From Excoecaria cochinchinensis (lineage: Eukaryota; Streptophyta; Magnoliopsida; Malpighiales; Euphorbiaceae), in contig CANTUQ010000058.1 of NCBI GenBank assembly GCA_947683425.1, forward strand, positions 15,687,501 to 15,751,500: a stretch of DNA of 64,000 nucleotides. Direction: 5' to 3'. The notes under the pieces are model-generated. The model saw only the letters and a program-made list of their open reading frames with translations. It was not told the DNA's origin and did no database searches. A program made the translations under genes and the position numbers. Shown piece by piece: positions 1 through 11,467 of this stretch; position 1 is the stretch's first letter, and each line of letters begins with the position of its first letter.

Positions 1-78
1 CTTTAAGTATGTATACACAATTTACAAAAAGGATTACAGGAAGAGCCACGAAGAAAAGAGAAAATTAGCAACAAACTC

Positions 79-2749
79 CTACGTCTCTATGTTTACAAAA
101 TTTTCGCAGTCAAGAGGATCGGCAATATGTACAACGTCCTGCTTGGCGGCGGCTTGAGAAGGGTCGGAGGCAGGGACAGCAGCTCCCGTTCCCCCTTCAG
201 AGACAGGCCCCCCTGAAGGAAAGACCCTCGGATCGAAGGCAGGCCCCTCGGAAGGAAGCTCACCATACTTGTCCCCGGGCAGCGGCGGTATAAAAGGATC
301 AGTCTCGTGTGGAGGAGGGATAATGGGCTCGTTCCCCGGACGGACCTCTGAACCAGTCCCACGAGGAGAGAGACCCGTGCTTGGGCCTTCAGAGGTTACA
401 CCCTCTTCAGGAGCATCGTCCTCTTCGTCACTTACTGGCGGATCGGGCAGTGCAGCTAGGTTATTCATCCATCCAAAGTTGACGTCCGGAAAGCGCCTCT
501 CGGCCTCATAAACCAGACGCCCGAGCACCTGCGCCTGAGCCTCAGCAAGTTCGTCAAGTAGACGCTTCCTCTGATCTGCAACTTCCTCTTTAAGCTTTCT
601 AGCCCAGGAATTCACTTTCTCCCCTAAGGAAAGCTTCAAAGACTCCACCTCCCCGCGCGCCTGATCGGCCTCTGATTCCAACCTGGTGTTCTTGGCAGCC
701 AGATCCTTGCACTCAACATCTAATCTGGTTGCGTCCGCCTAGATAGCCAGGCATCGGTATTGAGCAACCTCAATAGCCAGGCGTGCCATCTCCCCCTTCA
801 GTTTGTCCACCTCCCCCTGACGAGCCTTCAACTCTTGGGACTTCTGGTGGACCTCCTTCCTCAAGGCCACCGTCTTTGAGTGGGAAGCTTCGGACCGCTT
901 CCTCACCTCCAACACCTCATCCCGGAGGGAGGAGACCTCATCTTGGGTAGCCCGAGCCTCCTCACGATGGGCAAGAGCCTTTGCACTAGCATTGGCCCCT
1001 TCCTCGGCTTTCGCCTGCCAAGTGTTGGCCATCAGGGCGATCCGTTGGGACCTGGCCACCTAGAAAGAGGAAAAGAGGAGAAGAAATATAAGAGACATTG
1101 AGAAAAGAGGAGATCTGAAAAGATAGAAGAGTGGAAAAGAGAAGCCTTACGTCTATTAGCTGGTGGCTTATGGCCTGCGTCTCTCGATAGAGTTGGCGGA
1201 CATCCCCAACCTCTCTGCGGTCCTTATCCCGAAGGAGACCCCGGCAAATAGGACCGGCCACTTGGTTGAGTGACCAATCGTCGCCGAAGTTCTCCCTCAT
1301 GAAGTCCCCAAAGAGAGCGGAACGCCTATCGGACCGCTCGAATACGTCCCCTTGTTGGGTGCCTTTCTCCCTGGAGGCCACCCGGGCGTCCGTTTCTGCC
1401 ACCAGCTCGGTCACCCTCAGCCTGGCCCTCTCTTCCAGTTCCTGCTGAGCGACCATATCCAGGCGCGTCGCCCTCTCCTGAGACATCAGCCTCAATACTT
1501 GAATGTCGGGAGGGCTCATCCCTCCGGGCACCTCCTCCTCCTCAGGCTCGTCCCCCACTACGTGCTCCCTACAAGAAACCCGAGCTGAAGGCCCTGGAAC
1601 AATTGGAGTTTGGATGGGCAATGGAACAGGAGGTGTGTGAGCCGATCCAGTAAGAGGAGCATGCATAGACGCGGCGGTGAACGGGGCAGCGGCAGTGGCA
1701 GGAGCTAAGGCCTCCCTTTGGGCCTCGATCTCGGCCTTTTTCCTAACCGCGATCTCGGCTTTCTCTTTGGTTGCAGCCTCCTTCTGGGCTTGTGTCATGA
1801 GCTTCCTCCTCTTGTGACCCGCCTTTGCTCCCTGAGCGTCCACTTGGGCCAACCTCTTAGAAGAGACCCGATCGACTAGCTCCTGCGCGGCGCTGCTTCC
1901 TCCGGCCATTTCGGCTGCAGCAAAAATATAAAAGATAAGTGCTCTTATTAAATATCTATTTTCAAATGATTATATAAAATGCTTTATACTTATAAAATTG
2001 CGGCCAGGCCAGTCCTAACGCTCATGTTCGGCAGCTGCCCCTGCCTCGGCCCGGATCCCCTAGAGCGATTCCAACAGCTCCCTGGACTCATAAGGACCTT
2101 CCTTCCGAGCCACCGCATCCATCAGCTTCTTGATGTCAGCATCGTAAAGCGATTGCCCGACGACTTAGTCCTTCAAAGGCCTCATCCCAACCGACCGGGC
2201 GAGACTTACCCCAAAGCCGCCCTTCCTCCCCACCAAGAAGTACCTTTCGCGAAAACCCTTCATCGAGGTGGGAATGTTGATTAGCTTTTTCTTTGATCGA
2301 CTGGTGAAGAAGTACTCCGACCCGTCGCTCCGGCAGGAGATGTAAAAGAAATGTGTGAAAAGGTCGAGGGTCGAAACCACTCCCTCTAGGAGGCACAGCA
2401 CTTTAAAGCAACTCACCGACCGCCAGCCATTTGGGTGAAGCTCGTAGGGGACGAGACCGTACCCTTCCAATACAGCGATCTCAAAGGCACCAAAGGGAAG
2501 TCGCATCCCGGCGTTGAGACTCCATAAGTGGCAGATGAACCACTCGCTGTTATCCTCTATGAACGGCCCCTCCCATACCGACATAGAATCTAGACAAGAT
2601 ACCACCGATATATCCAATGAAAAACCATACTTGGAAGGAACCTCAGCCACCTCTTCCACCTTCAAGCGGGAGCACTGCTCAACCATAGATTGGTTTTGGT
2701 ACTCGTCCAAGAAGGCTCTACTCGGTATACTACTGCTGCTAGAGGCCAT
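79..2749 (-). pseudogene. Antisense extra ORF of the gypsy element: putative gypsy-type transposon protein, three exons
   Basis: Reading on the minus strand, exon 1 starts at ATG 2749 after which come a Ser-rich start and a globular domain resembling the plant 'Transposase (putative), gypsy type' family (PF04195). It runs to about 2030, with TAG stops near 2162 and 2059. Exon 2 (about 1914-1151) follows a ctgcag acceptor, begins near MAGGSSAAQELVDR and ends at a GTAAGG donor. Exon 3 (about 1061-79) follows a tttctag acceptor and encodes a long Lys/Glu/Ala-rich coiled coil, then an acidic Pro-rich tail. One in-frame TAG sits near 740. The gene lies opposite to the element's own direction. Its function is unknown; a gag- or transposase-like role should not be assumed. 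The splice sites are my reading. Confidence 0.65.
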
Positions 2750-3240
2750 TTGAAGGAAAGGGAATGCAAGACAGGGAATAATAGAAGAATGGATGCGAAG
2801 AAATTGAAGGTAGAAGGCAAAGGAGGAAGAAGGAACTTACTTGGCGATGGAAGGTGTTTCTGCAAAAAAGAAACTAAAAAGGGGGTTCACTACAGCTCAA
2901 TGGAAGACGAGAGGAAATTTTGGCAGAACTTCGTTAAAAATTGCGAAAAGTGGGAAGAGAGAGGCTCAGAGAGAGCCTATTTATAGGCCTAGACCTCTAG
3001 AATATACCGACGACCTTGCCACGTGCCAAATGTATTATGGCTCTGTAGAGAACGAAGCGTCGCCCTCGGTGCACGCACGGCATTTAATGGGAAGACAGCT
3101 GCATGAACAGGCGCGTCTTTTCGACTGACCGTCCCTTCAAATTTCAAAGTCCCGCCAACGGACACCCTCGGGTCGGAACCACTCAAGCGGCGTTTCACCC
3201 GAATGGGATGGCAAAGGCAACCTCACGCCCAATCGGACCT

Positions 3241-3257
3241 GTTGAGGGGGGGACAAG
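3241..3257 (+). other. Polypurine tract of the gypsy element
   Basis: A G-run-rich purine stretch ends directly at the TG of the LTR. This is the plus-strand primer position of an LTR retrotransposon and fixes the element direction as plus. Confidence 0.7.
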
Positions 3258-3717
3258 TGATAACACAGCAAATATCATCTGCCTTTAGGCCCATGGAGTC
3301 GACCTAAATATTGATAAGGCCCAAGGTCCATAAGGCGAAGCAAATAGGCACTAGCCCCAAGGAGGACCGATCGGACAACGTGACATCCCGTCCCATCAGC
3401 CGCCTGACATAAGGCAGTGTTCACCTCAACCTCCTGCTCGCTGTCACTTCGCCGGATACCTACTCTGACAGCCAGAGATCGCCCCCCTAGGCACTCAAGT
3501 GCCCCTCAACATCTCTTATAAATAGCTCAGCCAGCGATTGCCTCAGGTATTGAACCTTGAGCACTCTCTCTCTACAAGTTTTCTCTCTCTAAAGTTACTG
3601 ACTTAAGTTTCGGAGTGCTTACGCCCGGTCCGACCGGGCATTCTTCTTTTCAGGTCGCTCTCACCCGATCGGTCGTTTCCTCCCTCTCCAGATAAAGACA
3701 AACCAGGCTTTATCAAG
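3258..3717 (+). repeat. 3' LTR of the gypsy element (460 bp)
   Basis: It starts TGATAACA and ends CTTTATCA, giving TG...CA termini inside a short inverted repeat (TGATAA/TTATCA). It contains TATAAATAG near 3516, a plausible promoter, followed by a CT-rich stretch. The reverse complement of 17391-17871 matches it in layout and in several blocks (the ends, the phrase around GAAACTTAAG/CTTAAGTTTC, and the region around the TATA-like box). Confidence 0.8.
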
Positions 3718-3998
3718 TTTGATTATTATTATTATTATTTAGATTATTATTAAATAATTATTTGATAAACTTATTTTTGTTATTATTATTGTTTTTGTTG
3801 TTGTTGTAATAAAGATGACTATAATATGAAAATTTGCATTTTTTTTGATTTAGCATATTAATTAGTATAATTAATGTTAAAATCACTAGCAATTGTCTTA
3901 TTAATTTAAATGTTATTATTAATTTTATTAATAGTATTCTTCATATTATTATTATTATTCAATATGTTATTATTATTAAATTAAAATCAGTAAAATTT

Positions 3999-4034
<36 letters not shown>

Positions 4035-4301
4035 TATTTGTATTAATTTGAATTGTTATTATTATTATTATTATTTTTTTGTTAAATAATAATATGAATA
4101 ATTTACGTAAATAATATGATTAATATTATTATTATTATTTAGATTATTATTAAATAATAATCTAATAAACTTATTTTTGTTATTATTATTGTTTTTGTTG
4201 TTGTTGTAATGAAGATGACTATAATATGACAATTTGCATTTTTCTTTTGATTTAGCATATTAATTAGTATAATTAATGTTAAAATCACTAGCAATTGTCT
4301 T
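3718..4301 (+). repeat. Diverged ~175-bp direct repeat with TTA/ATT microsatellites
   Basis: About 3718-3900 and 4128-4301 are two copies of one sequence that ends in the same phrase (CACTAGCAATTGTCTTA) and carries GTTGTTGTTGT. Between them lie long (ATT)n runs (for example 3996-4033 and 4056-4073). No coding potential is visible. The repeat is probably part of the 5' non-coding region of the neighbouring CACTA transposon. Confidence 0.75.
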
Positions 4302-4439
4302 AAATAATTTTGTAATAATGGTTGTATGTTGAATTTGTAGTTTTATTAACTATTATATTTCTTTATTTTTTTTTGAACTAGATATATATAATTCAAACTA
4401 AGATGTCACTCTGTTCATGCAACAGTTTTGGAATAAATT

Positions 4440-7400
4440 ATGAGTAACATAGATAGATCTTGAATGTATAGAAGAAAAACAAACGATGGCTATATTAATC
4501 CTGAATTTGTGAAAGGGGTTTAGTCGTTTATTGAATACGCAAGTTCTCAACCTGCATATATGGATGGGGCAAAAATAAGATATCCATGTAAAAAGTGCAA
4601 ACACTTTAGTTATCTTCCAGTTGATAAGTGTATTTCCACTTGTTAAGAAAATGATTTGTTCTAAATTATTTTGAGTGGACATGACATGGAAAACCATCAA
4701 TATGTAGCACCTCGATGGGTAATGTGGGTAACATGTCGACAAATGAGGGTCAATTTGAAGAAGAGGGGGAATTTATGACATATGATGTAGGGAAAACTGA
4801 TAATTTGTATGTCCAAATGGTTTACGATGCAGCTGGCCATGATTTTAGGGAAAATACACCCACGCTAGAAGAACCCAATGCAAATATGTCAAAATTTTAC
4901 GATTTACTAAATTCAGCAGATCAAGAATTATAGCCAGACTGTGATAACATGACTCAGTTATCTTCAATTGCTCGAATATTGAATATAAAATATGAAGGCC
5001 ATATTTTGGATCGAAGTTTTGATAAAATTCTTGCTTGGTACATTGAATCATTGCCTCTTGACCATAAAATAGTTGATAATTTATACAATGTGAAGAAACT
5101 GATTAATGGTTTAGGTTTGCCGGTTGAGAAAATTGACTGTTGCAGGTTGGGATGTATGTTGTTTTGGAGAGATGATGTGAATTTACAAGAGTGCAAATTT
5201 TGTAGTCAACCTAGGTACAAATCCAGAAATTGCAGAAATAAGCAAAAATTGGTACCTTTAAAACGTATGTATTTTTTTTCTCTAATTCCGAGGCTTCAAA
5301 GACTATATGCATCTGAAGTTACTGCACCTCATATGAGATGGCATGATGAGTATGAAAGCACAGATGGAATAATAAGCCATCCATCAGATGCAATTGCATG
5401 GAAACATTTCAATAACATCCATCCTGATTTTGCTGATGAATCTCGAAATGTTCGGTTGTGTCTGAGCATTGATGGGTTTCAACCTTTTGGTCAATCGGGG
5501 CAACAATATTCATCATGGCCAATCATAATTACTCCTTATAATTTGCCTCCATAGATGTGTATGAATGAGGCATATATGTTCTTGACGGTTATTGTTCCAG
5601 GACCTAGAAATTCAAATCATAAAATTGATGTATATTTGCAGCCCTTGATATATAAATTGCAATAGCTTTGGAAAATCGGTGTTGAAACATATGATGCATC
5701 ACTTAAATAGAATTTTATGATGAAAGCAGCATTAATGTGAACGGTCAGTGACTTTTTTGTCTATGCTATGTTGTCTGGTTGGAGCATGGTTGGAAAATTA
5801 GCTTGCTCTTACTGTGGCGATGATTCGGATGCGTTTTATTTTCAACATGGGTACAAAACTTCTTGGTTTGACAACCACAGGAAATTTCTTCCACCTGATC
5901 ACCCATTTCGACGGAACAAGAACAAGTTTATTCATAATATAGTAGTACAAGCTAGTCCTCCTGTTATCAGAAGTAGTGAGGAAATTTGGCAAGATATTGG
6001 TGAATTGGGTTTGTTTAAAGTAATAGAACTTGATGCTAAAGAAGTTAATGAAAGAATCAACATAAACTTTGGTTGGAGGAAAAGAAGTATTTTTTGGGAT
6101 TTTCCGTATTGGAAATCTAATTTATTACGACATAATCTAGATGTGATGCATATAGAAAAAAATATTTTTGATAATATATTCAACACAATTATGAATATAG
6201 AAGGAAAGACAAAGGACAATGCAAAATCATGGGCAGATTTAAAGTTGTTATGTAGAAGGACTGAGTTAAATAAAGATTACGTAATCGAAAAATATCCCAA
6301 AACATGCTACACTTTGGACAAAAAACAAAAGAAAGTCTTATGTGAGTGGTTAAAAGGACTAAAGTTTTCGGATGGTTACGTATCGAACTTGGCAAGGTGC
6401 GCCGACATGAGAAAGTACAAATTATTCGGTATGAAAAGTTATGATTGTCACGTGTTCATGCAAAGGCTACTCCCAATAGCATTTCGAGAGTTATTGCCGA
6501 CTAAAGTGTGGGAAGCTATAACAGAGCTAAGTATGTTTTTCAGAACTTTAACATCATGTGAGATAAATGCGGCAGACATGGCAAGATTTGAAATAGAAAT
6601 TCTAATAATCCTGTGCAAACTGGAATCAATTTTTCTTTCAACCTTTTTTGACTGTATGGAGTATCTGCTCGTGTATTTAGCATATGAAGCAAAACTTATT
6701 GGTCCAGTTCAATATCGATGGATGTATCCATTTGAGCGGTAACTATCTATGACAAGCAATTGCAATTTTATTATAATTTGTTATGGTAATTAATGTCAAT
6801 CTAAAATGTCATGTAGGTATTTGTTTCACTTGAAAAAAAATGTAAAAAATAAATCTAGAGTTGAAGGTTCAATCTATAATGTGTATTTGATCGAGGAAGC
6901 AAGTACATTTTGTTCGCATTATTTTGAGCCACATGTACACACAAGACAACAGAAAATACCCCGTAATGATGATGGTAGGGAAACAAGTAATCAGGACAAA
7001 AACTTATCCATATTTATGTATCCTGGGCATTTACATAGCCGTTCAACAAGGAGAATGCTAATAGAGGAAGAATTAACTGCTGCTCATAGTTATATTTTAT
7101 TGAATTGCGAATAAGTTTAGCATTTTGTGCGGTAAGTTTAATATATATAAAAAAATGCTAATTTGATTTACTATGTAAAGGGTGTAATAAAACACTGTAT
7201 ATGGTCATTATACATTATTTGAGGAATGGGTACGAGAGCTAATGCCTGAAAAAAATCAAATTGAGGTGAACAAGGAAGTCGAAAAGCACTTTCATCATTG
7301 GTTCAAGACATATGTAAGTTGTGATTTCCAATATACAAATTTATTTATACAATTATGAAATATTCATTTAAATAATGTTAGAATATTTGAATATGTAGGC

Positions 7401-8139
7401 ATCAACAAATTCAATTGAGAACAAGTTCATCTTGGATCTTGCGAAAGGACCTTTGCGATATGTTAAATCGTATCCGGTATATTTCGTGAATGAATACAAA
7501 TTTCATACATAGAGTCATGGTCATAGCAAGGCAACAGTAAATAGTGGGGTTTACATTCAAGGAGAGTTGATGGATTATTATGGGCAAATTATTAACATAC
7601 TTGAATTGGAGTACCCCGCATTGCTAATTAAATGCTGTGTATTATTTAAGTGCGAATGGTTTGATCCAACTATTAACGTTGGAACAAAAATGCATAGCAG
7701 ATACAATTTAGTTGATGTCAACCAGCGTAGAAGATTTAGTAACTTTGAACCTTTTATGTTGGTAATGCATGTGATCCAAGTGTATTATCTCTCTTATCCA
7801 AGCTTAAAACGAGACAAATCGGAATAGTGGGCAGCATGCAAAGTAAAACCAAGAGGCATTTTTGAAAGGAAAGCCACCGGACAAAGTGAATGCTCTGAAA
7901 ATAACAATGCATTTCAAGAGGAACAACTGAAAGTTCATGAAATAAATGAAACTCTGAATTGTGACAATAATGAAACGTTGAACTATGCAGACAATGAATA
8001 TGTTGACATTTGCTATAAGGATGATGAGGAAACTTTGGTTGGCGATGGATCCAATGACGAGCCTGAATTTGATTCTTGTTCATCGAAAAATGAGGATGAT
8101 TGTGATTACGATTTACAGCTCAGTGATGGTAGCAAATAA
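4440..8139 (+). pseudogene. TNP2-like CACTA transposase (TnpD type), degenerate
   Basis: This gene would supply the cutting and joining activity of the CACTA element. Starting at ATG 4440, the transposase-associated domain is readable to about 4645 (MYRRKTNDGYINPEF, then KIRYPCKKCKHF). The TNP2 core follows at 4949-5554 and 5768-6742 (CKFCSQPRY, HPSDAIAWKHF, CLSIDGFQPFG, then LACSYCGDDSD and NLDVMHIEKNIFDNI). Next come DUF4218-like sequence at 6806-7114 (VEGSIYNVYLIEEASTF) and DUF4216-like sequence at about 7560-7860 (EWFDPTINVGTKMHSRYNLVDV). An acidic tail ends at the TAA at 8137. Damage includes Trp-to-stop changes (codon 8, about 4461), a TAG near 4520, stops around 5552 and 5665-5740, and introns with weak borders. 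It is unlikely to be active. Confidence 0.85.
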
Positions 8140-8273
8140 TTTGTTTACTTAATTTTGTATAATGTGAGAACAATTAATATTGCACTAACTTATTTTTTTT
8201 ATTTGATATCTGACAATATGTAAATTTTTAATAATGTTAGGTTCAAAAAATATTTAAGCGAAAGAAGAGTAAT

Positions 8274-10032
8274 ATGATTCATCCACGGCTCAGGGTGCAT
8301 GATGGAGGTGATAGTATTGGTGATGGATCAACCCCATCGCCTGGGTTTAATGCTAGCACTCAGGCTAACGCATCACCGACCATCCCTACTGCTACCCCAT
8401 CTACCACTCCTTCTACTGAATCTACTCCTATGGCCAACACTGAAGCAATGCCATCTCAGGTATCAGGAAGAAAAGCAGTGAAACGGCCTATGCCTGGCTC
8501 AGATGGAGTTGATGAAAGAATCTATATCACCATTACAGCTGGGGAGTAAGTGATTAATATTTCACTTTGTATTGATTTTAATGATAGTTGTTAATTTTAT
8601 TGACCTTATTAATATTGTTGTATATTAGTTTGAATCCTTCAGGAAAGTGCTCACGCACCATGACAACGACGTTCAAAAACAGAATAGATTACGATGGTTA
8701 TGTCTGGAAGAAGGTGTCACAAGAAATAAAGAATTTTTATTTTAAAGAATTCAAGGTAATGAATTATGATAACATTTATTATATAACAAATTATAGTTTA
8801 CACTTACTTACATTTTATTTTTTGGTCATTCTCATAAGAAACAATTTTACTGGGACTTGGAGTTTAACGGCATCATGTATCCTGCATGGGAGAGTCGTGC
8901 TCGAGCACTTTACAGAGACTTAGTGTGCGGTTTACACACTGATAGTGTATGACCTCGTTACATAACCAAAGATATATGGGCACATTGGGAACAGTATTGG
9001 ACGACGCCCGAAGCCCTTTCCATTTCAGAGCGAAATTCTAATAATAGATGGGGAGGACCTGAGGGAGTCAATTCATACTTGCATACTGGAGGATCAATGT
9101 CCCATCAGGAACATGCAGATAGACTTGTAAGTATTACAAAATATTCCTGTTATTACTGTAATTAATGTTATTGCTGTTTAAAATTTATCTCATTACCATA
9201 GAGGAGGATGGGAATGTTAATTGTGTGAGGAGTTTGCATTGTTGTTGGATGTTGAATGTAAGTATAATAATAAATTTGAAGTGTTTTTTTGTCTTTGTGT
9301 ACAGGAGGTTTGGTTAAAATATAGGGAAAACTCTACCAAAATTTTAGGAAAAACTTGTACGAATACTCAATAAATTATAGTTCAACTATAATTCTTTATC
9401 TGTTTGCAGGAAGCCTCGATGGGTAGACCGCCTACGCTTGGTGAGGTCTTTTTACACACCCATACCAAAAATCATGATAGTCAAACATTCGTCAATTCTC
9501 GATCAAGGCATTTACACGTATGCCAAAATTATTAAAATTTACAAATATTTAATATTAGTTATTATTAATCGTTAATTAATATAAAACATTTGTTTTACGA
9601 CAGGAACAAGTGAAAGAGACAATTCAGCAACGTTCACAGAATTTCAATAATGTTGATGCGAATCAGATCTATTATGATGTGGCTGGCAGTAGAGACCAGC
9701 GAGGACGGGTCTTTGGCTTAGATTCTTTGGCCAAATCCTATTACTCACATTCCTCAAACTCAAGTACAGCCGCATCTAATAGACGGTCTGCCTCCAGTGA
9801 AGTACTTGAACTTCGGAATACTGTATGTGAGCTAAGATCTGAATTGCAACAATCAGAAGCTCAGTGGGAAGACTCAGAAGCTCGGTGGCAAGACCCAGAA
9901 GCTCGGTAGCAACAATCTCTCGACTTCATATCTGAGTTACGCAATGAGATGGCTAATTTGAATGGTATGATCGCCTCATCTTCGCAGCAGTCTGATCGTT
10001 CCCCTCAGCTGCCGCCGCCACCATCAGCTTAG
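8274..10032 (+). pseudogene. Ptta/En/Spm-type transposase (PF03004-like), second CACTA gene
   Basis: Five exons can be read. About 8274-8544 is a Ser/Thr/Pro-rich start. About 8630-8755 contains SGKCSRTMTTTFKNRIDYDG. About 8839-9127 contains WESRARALYRDLVCGLHTDS, RYITKDIWAHWEQYW and NRWGGPEGVNSYLHTGGSMS. About 9410-9519 contains MGRPPTLGEVFLHTHTK. About 9604-10032 contains a coiled coil with a thrice-repeated Q/SEARW-type phrase and a C-terminal poly-Pro. Most junctions have GT..AG borders. In-frame stops after LHTDSV (about 8949) and after DPEAR (about 9907) argue it is not functional. This family is typically the accessory DNA-binding protein for subterminal repeats, which is family knowledge and not shown here. 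Confidence 0.83.
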
Positions 10033-10261
10033 TTAGGATTTTGTAACAGACATATATAACTATTATGACCTCTTTAAAGAATTATTAACTTCATGATTAG
10101 TATAATTAGTAACTTCATTATTAGTACAATAATTATATTAAATTATTGATGGATATTAAAATTTAAATATTATCTTTATTTTTTCATTATTCTTAAATTA
10201 ATATTATAGGTTAAATAGGATTAATTAATAATTAAAAAAATAATTTTAAAATTTTTTCAAA

Positions 10262-10629
10262 AATTCCCGACGTCGGCAAAATTAGCGACGGAAATTGAAT
10301 TTCCGTCGGCAAAATTACCGACGGAAATTGAATTTTCGTTGGCAAGTTTTCCAACGGAAATTTTTCCCATGGAAATTAAAATACCGTCGCTAAAATTCTC
10401 AACGGAAATTTTTTCGTCGAGATTTTAGTTTCCTGACGGAAATTGAACTTCCATCGAAAATTTTTCTGATAGAAATTAAAATACCATCACTAAAATTCTC
10501 GATAGAAATTTTTCCGTCAGGATTTTTGCCTACAATTAGTATGCCGACGGAATAAATTTTCGTCGGCAATTTCTTTTCCCGACGAAAATTCCTTATTTTC
10601 TGTCGAGAAAACCAATTTTCCTTGTAGTG
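10262..10629 (+). repeat. CACTA right subterminal inverted repeats and terminus
   Basis: A short motif of the form CCGACGGAAATT / AATTTCCGTCGG recurs in both orientations at roughly 30-50 bp steps and would fold into a chain of hairpins. It ends at the terminal CCTTGTAGTG. Such zones are the transposase binding regions of CACTA elements. The three bases after the end are aaa; the matching left flank is not visible. Confidence 0.85.
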
Positions 10630-11146
10630 AAATTTTGCACACTCATACAAAATATAGATTAATTAAAAATTAATAAAAGTTTTTATAAAATTTAAAAAAG
10701 TGATAAATATTTTTAGTCAGTGGATACCTTTTTGAAGTAATTAATGATCATAAGGGCACATATTAATAGGACCATTTATTTCTCTTATTTTCTTCATTAA
10801 TACTATATTTGGTGCAAGGGAAGTATAATTTTCTTTAATGAAGAATTAAGAAGAAAAGAACATAAGAAAACTATTTTGTTTTCCATTGTTTGGATGGACT
10901 AATTAAAATTGAAGAGAAATAATATAAAAAATATAAAAATAATTTTTACAATTATATCCCAGACATGTATTTATGTTTCATCCATATCTTTCTTGCATAT
11001 CTTCCCTTAAGGCATTTTTTTTTTCTCAAACTCTTCATTTTATCAAATATTATTTCAATATTTAATCTACCTATCACTTTCATGACTTTCTCTATTCCTC
11101 TCCCTCTTGCTAAAGTAAACACTATTATCCAGTTGGTGCTAGCATT
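10630..11146. other. AT-rich spacer
   Basis: No coding region or clear element is seen. It ends in the target site (gcatt, 11142-11146) of the copia element to its right; the uninterrupted sequence resumes at 15838. Confidence 0.6.
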
Positions 11147-11435
11147 TGTTGAGAATCGTTGATCTAAATTGAGAAATAAAAGACCAAAACACAACAAACT
11201 GGATTTGAATGGCTTGATTTTATTGATGACAAGTCTGACTTTAAATAGTCATAGAAAACATATCTTAACAGAAACGAAAAAGCAACCCACTTTAGCTAAA
11301 AATCAGCTAAGTGGTAACAGATACTTGGAATCATTCAACTAAAAAATCAACAACACAAGATATCCCATAAGACCAGGACTTCCAGTTTTATTTCTACTTA
11401 AATACTTGCTAAAATAGCAGTTGTAAACTCCTTCC
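11147..11435 (-). repeat. 3' LTR of copia element (left copy)
   Basis: It begins TGTTGAGAATCG in plus-strand reading and ends ...CTCCTTCC, where the partner copy ends CTTCA. It is the 3' LTR because the element is on the minus strand. Confidence 0.93.
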
Positions 11436-11452
11436 TTCCCTCCCTTAAACTG
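11436..11452 (-). other. Polypurine tract of copia element
   Basis: Read on the minus strand, TTTAAGGGAGGGAA directly precedes the 3' LTR, as expected for the plus-strand primer. Confidence 0.75.
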
Positions 11453-11467
11453 AATGTCATCAAGCAA

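Larger units (their letters stand above)
1..3717 (+). mobile_element. 3' part of a Ty3/gypsy (Tat-type) LTR retrotransposon
   Basis: The segment ends in an LTR (3258-3717) that is immediately preceded by a purine-rich tract, so the element reads left to right and only its 3' end lies in the window. No gag or pol is present. The interior holds an antisense gene of the 'putative gypsy type transposon' family between the missing pol and the 3' LTR, an arrangement known from Tat-lineage elements (Grande/Retand/Ogre relatives). The Tat assignment rests on that antisense gene, not on an RT sequence. A related solo LTR is at 17391-17871. The flanking 5 bases after the LTR (agttt) cannot be matched because the left end is outside. 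Confidence 0.72.
3718..10629 (+). mobile_element. CACTA (En/Spm) DNA transposon, 5' end not visible
   Basis: The right end is clear: it terminates ...TTTTCCTTGTAGTG at 10629, the inverse of the CACTACAAG terminus of CACTA elements. A zone of subterminal inverted repeats precedes it. The interior holds both typical genes, a TNP2-like transposase (4440-8139) and a Ptta/En/Spm-type protein (8274-10032), on the same strand. No left CACTA terminus is seen between 3718 and 4440. The gypsy element probably inserted into the 5' region and the true left end may be outside the window; 3718 is only where the gypsy LTR stops. Confidence 0.85.

Noticed and set aside
266..511. Plus-strand frames opposite the gypsy antisense gene
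   Set aside because: They are antisense shadows of the coiled-coil and Pro-rich exon, without domain or splice support.
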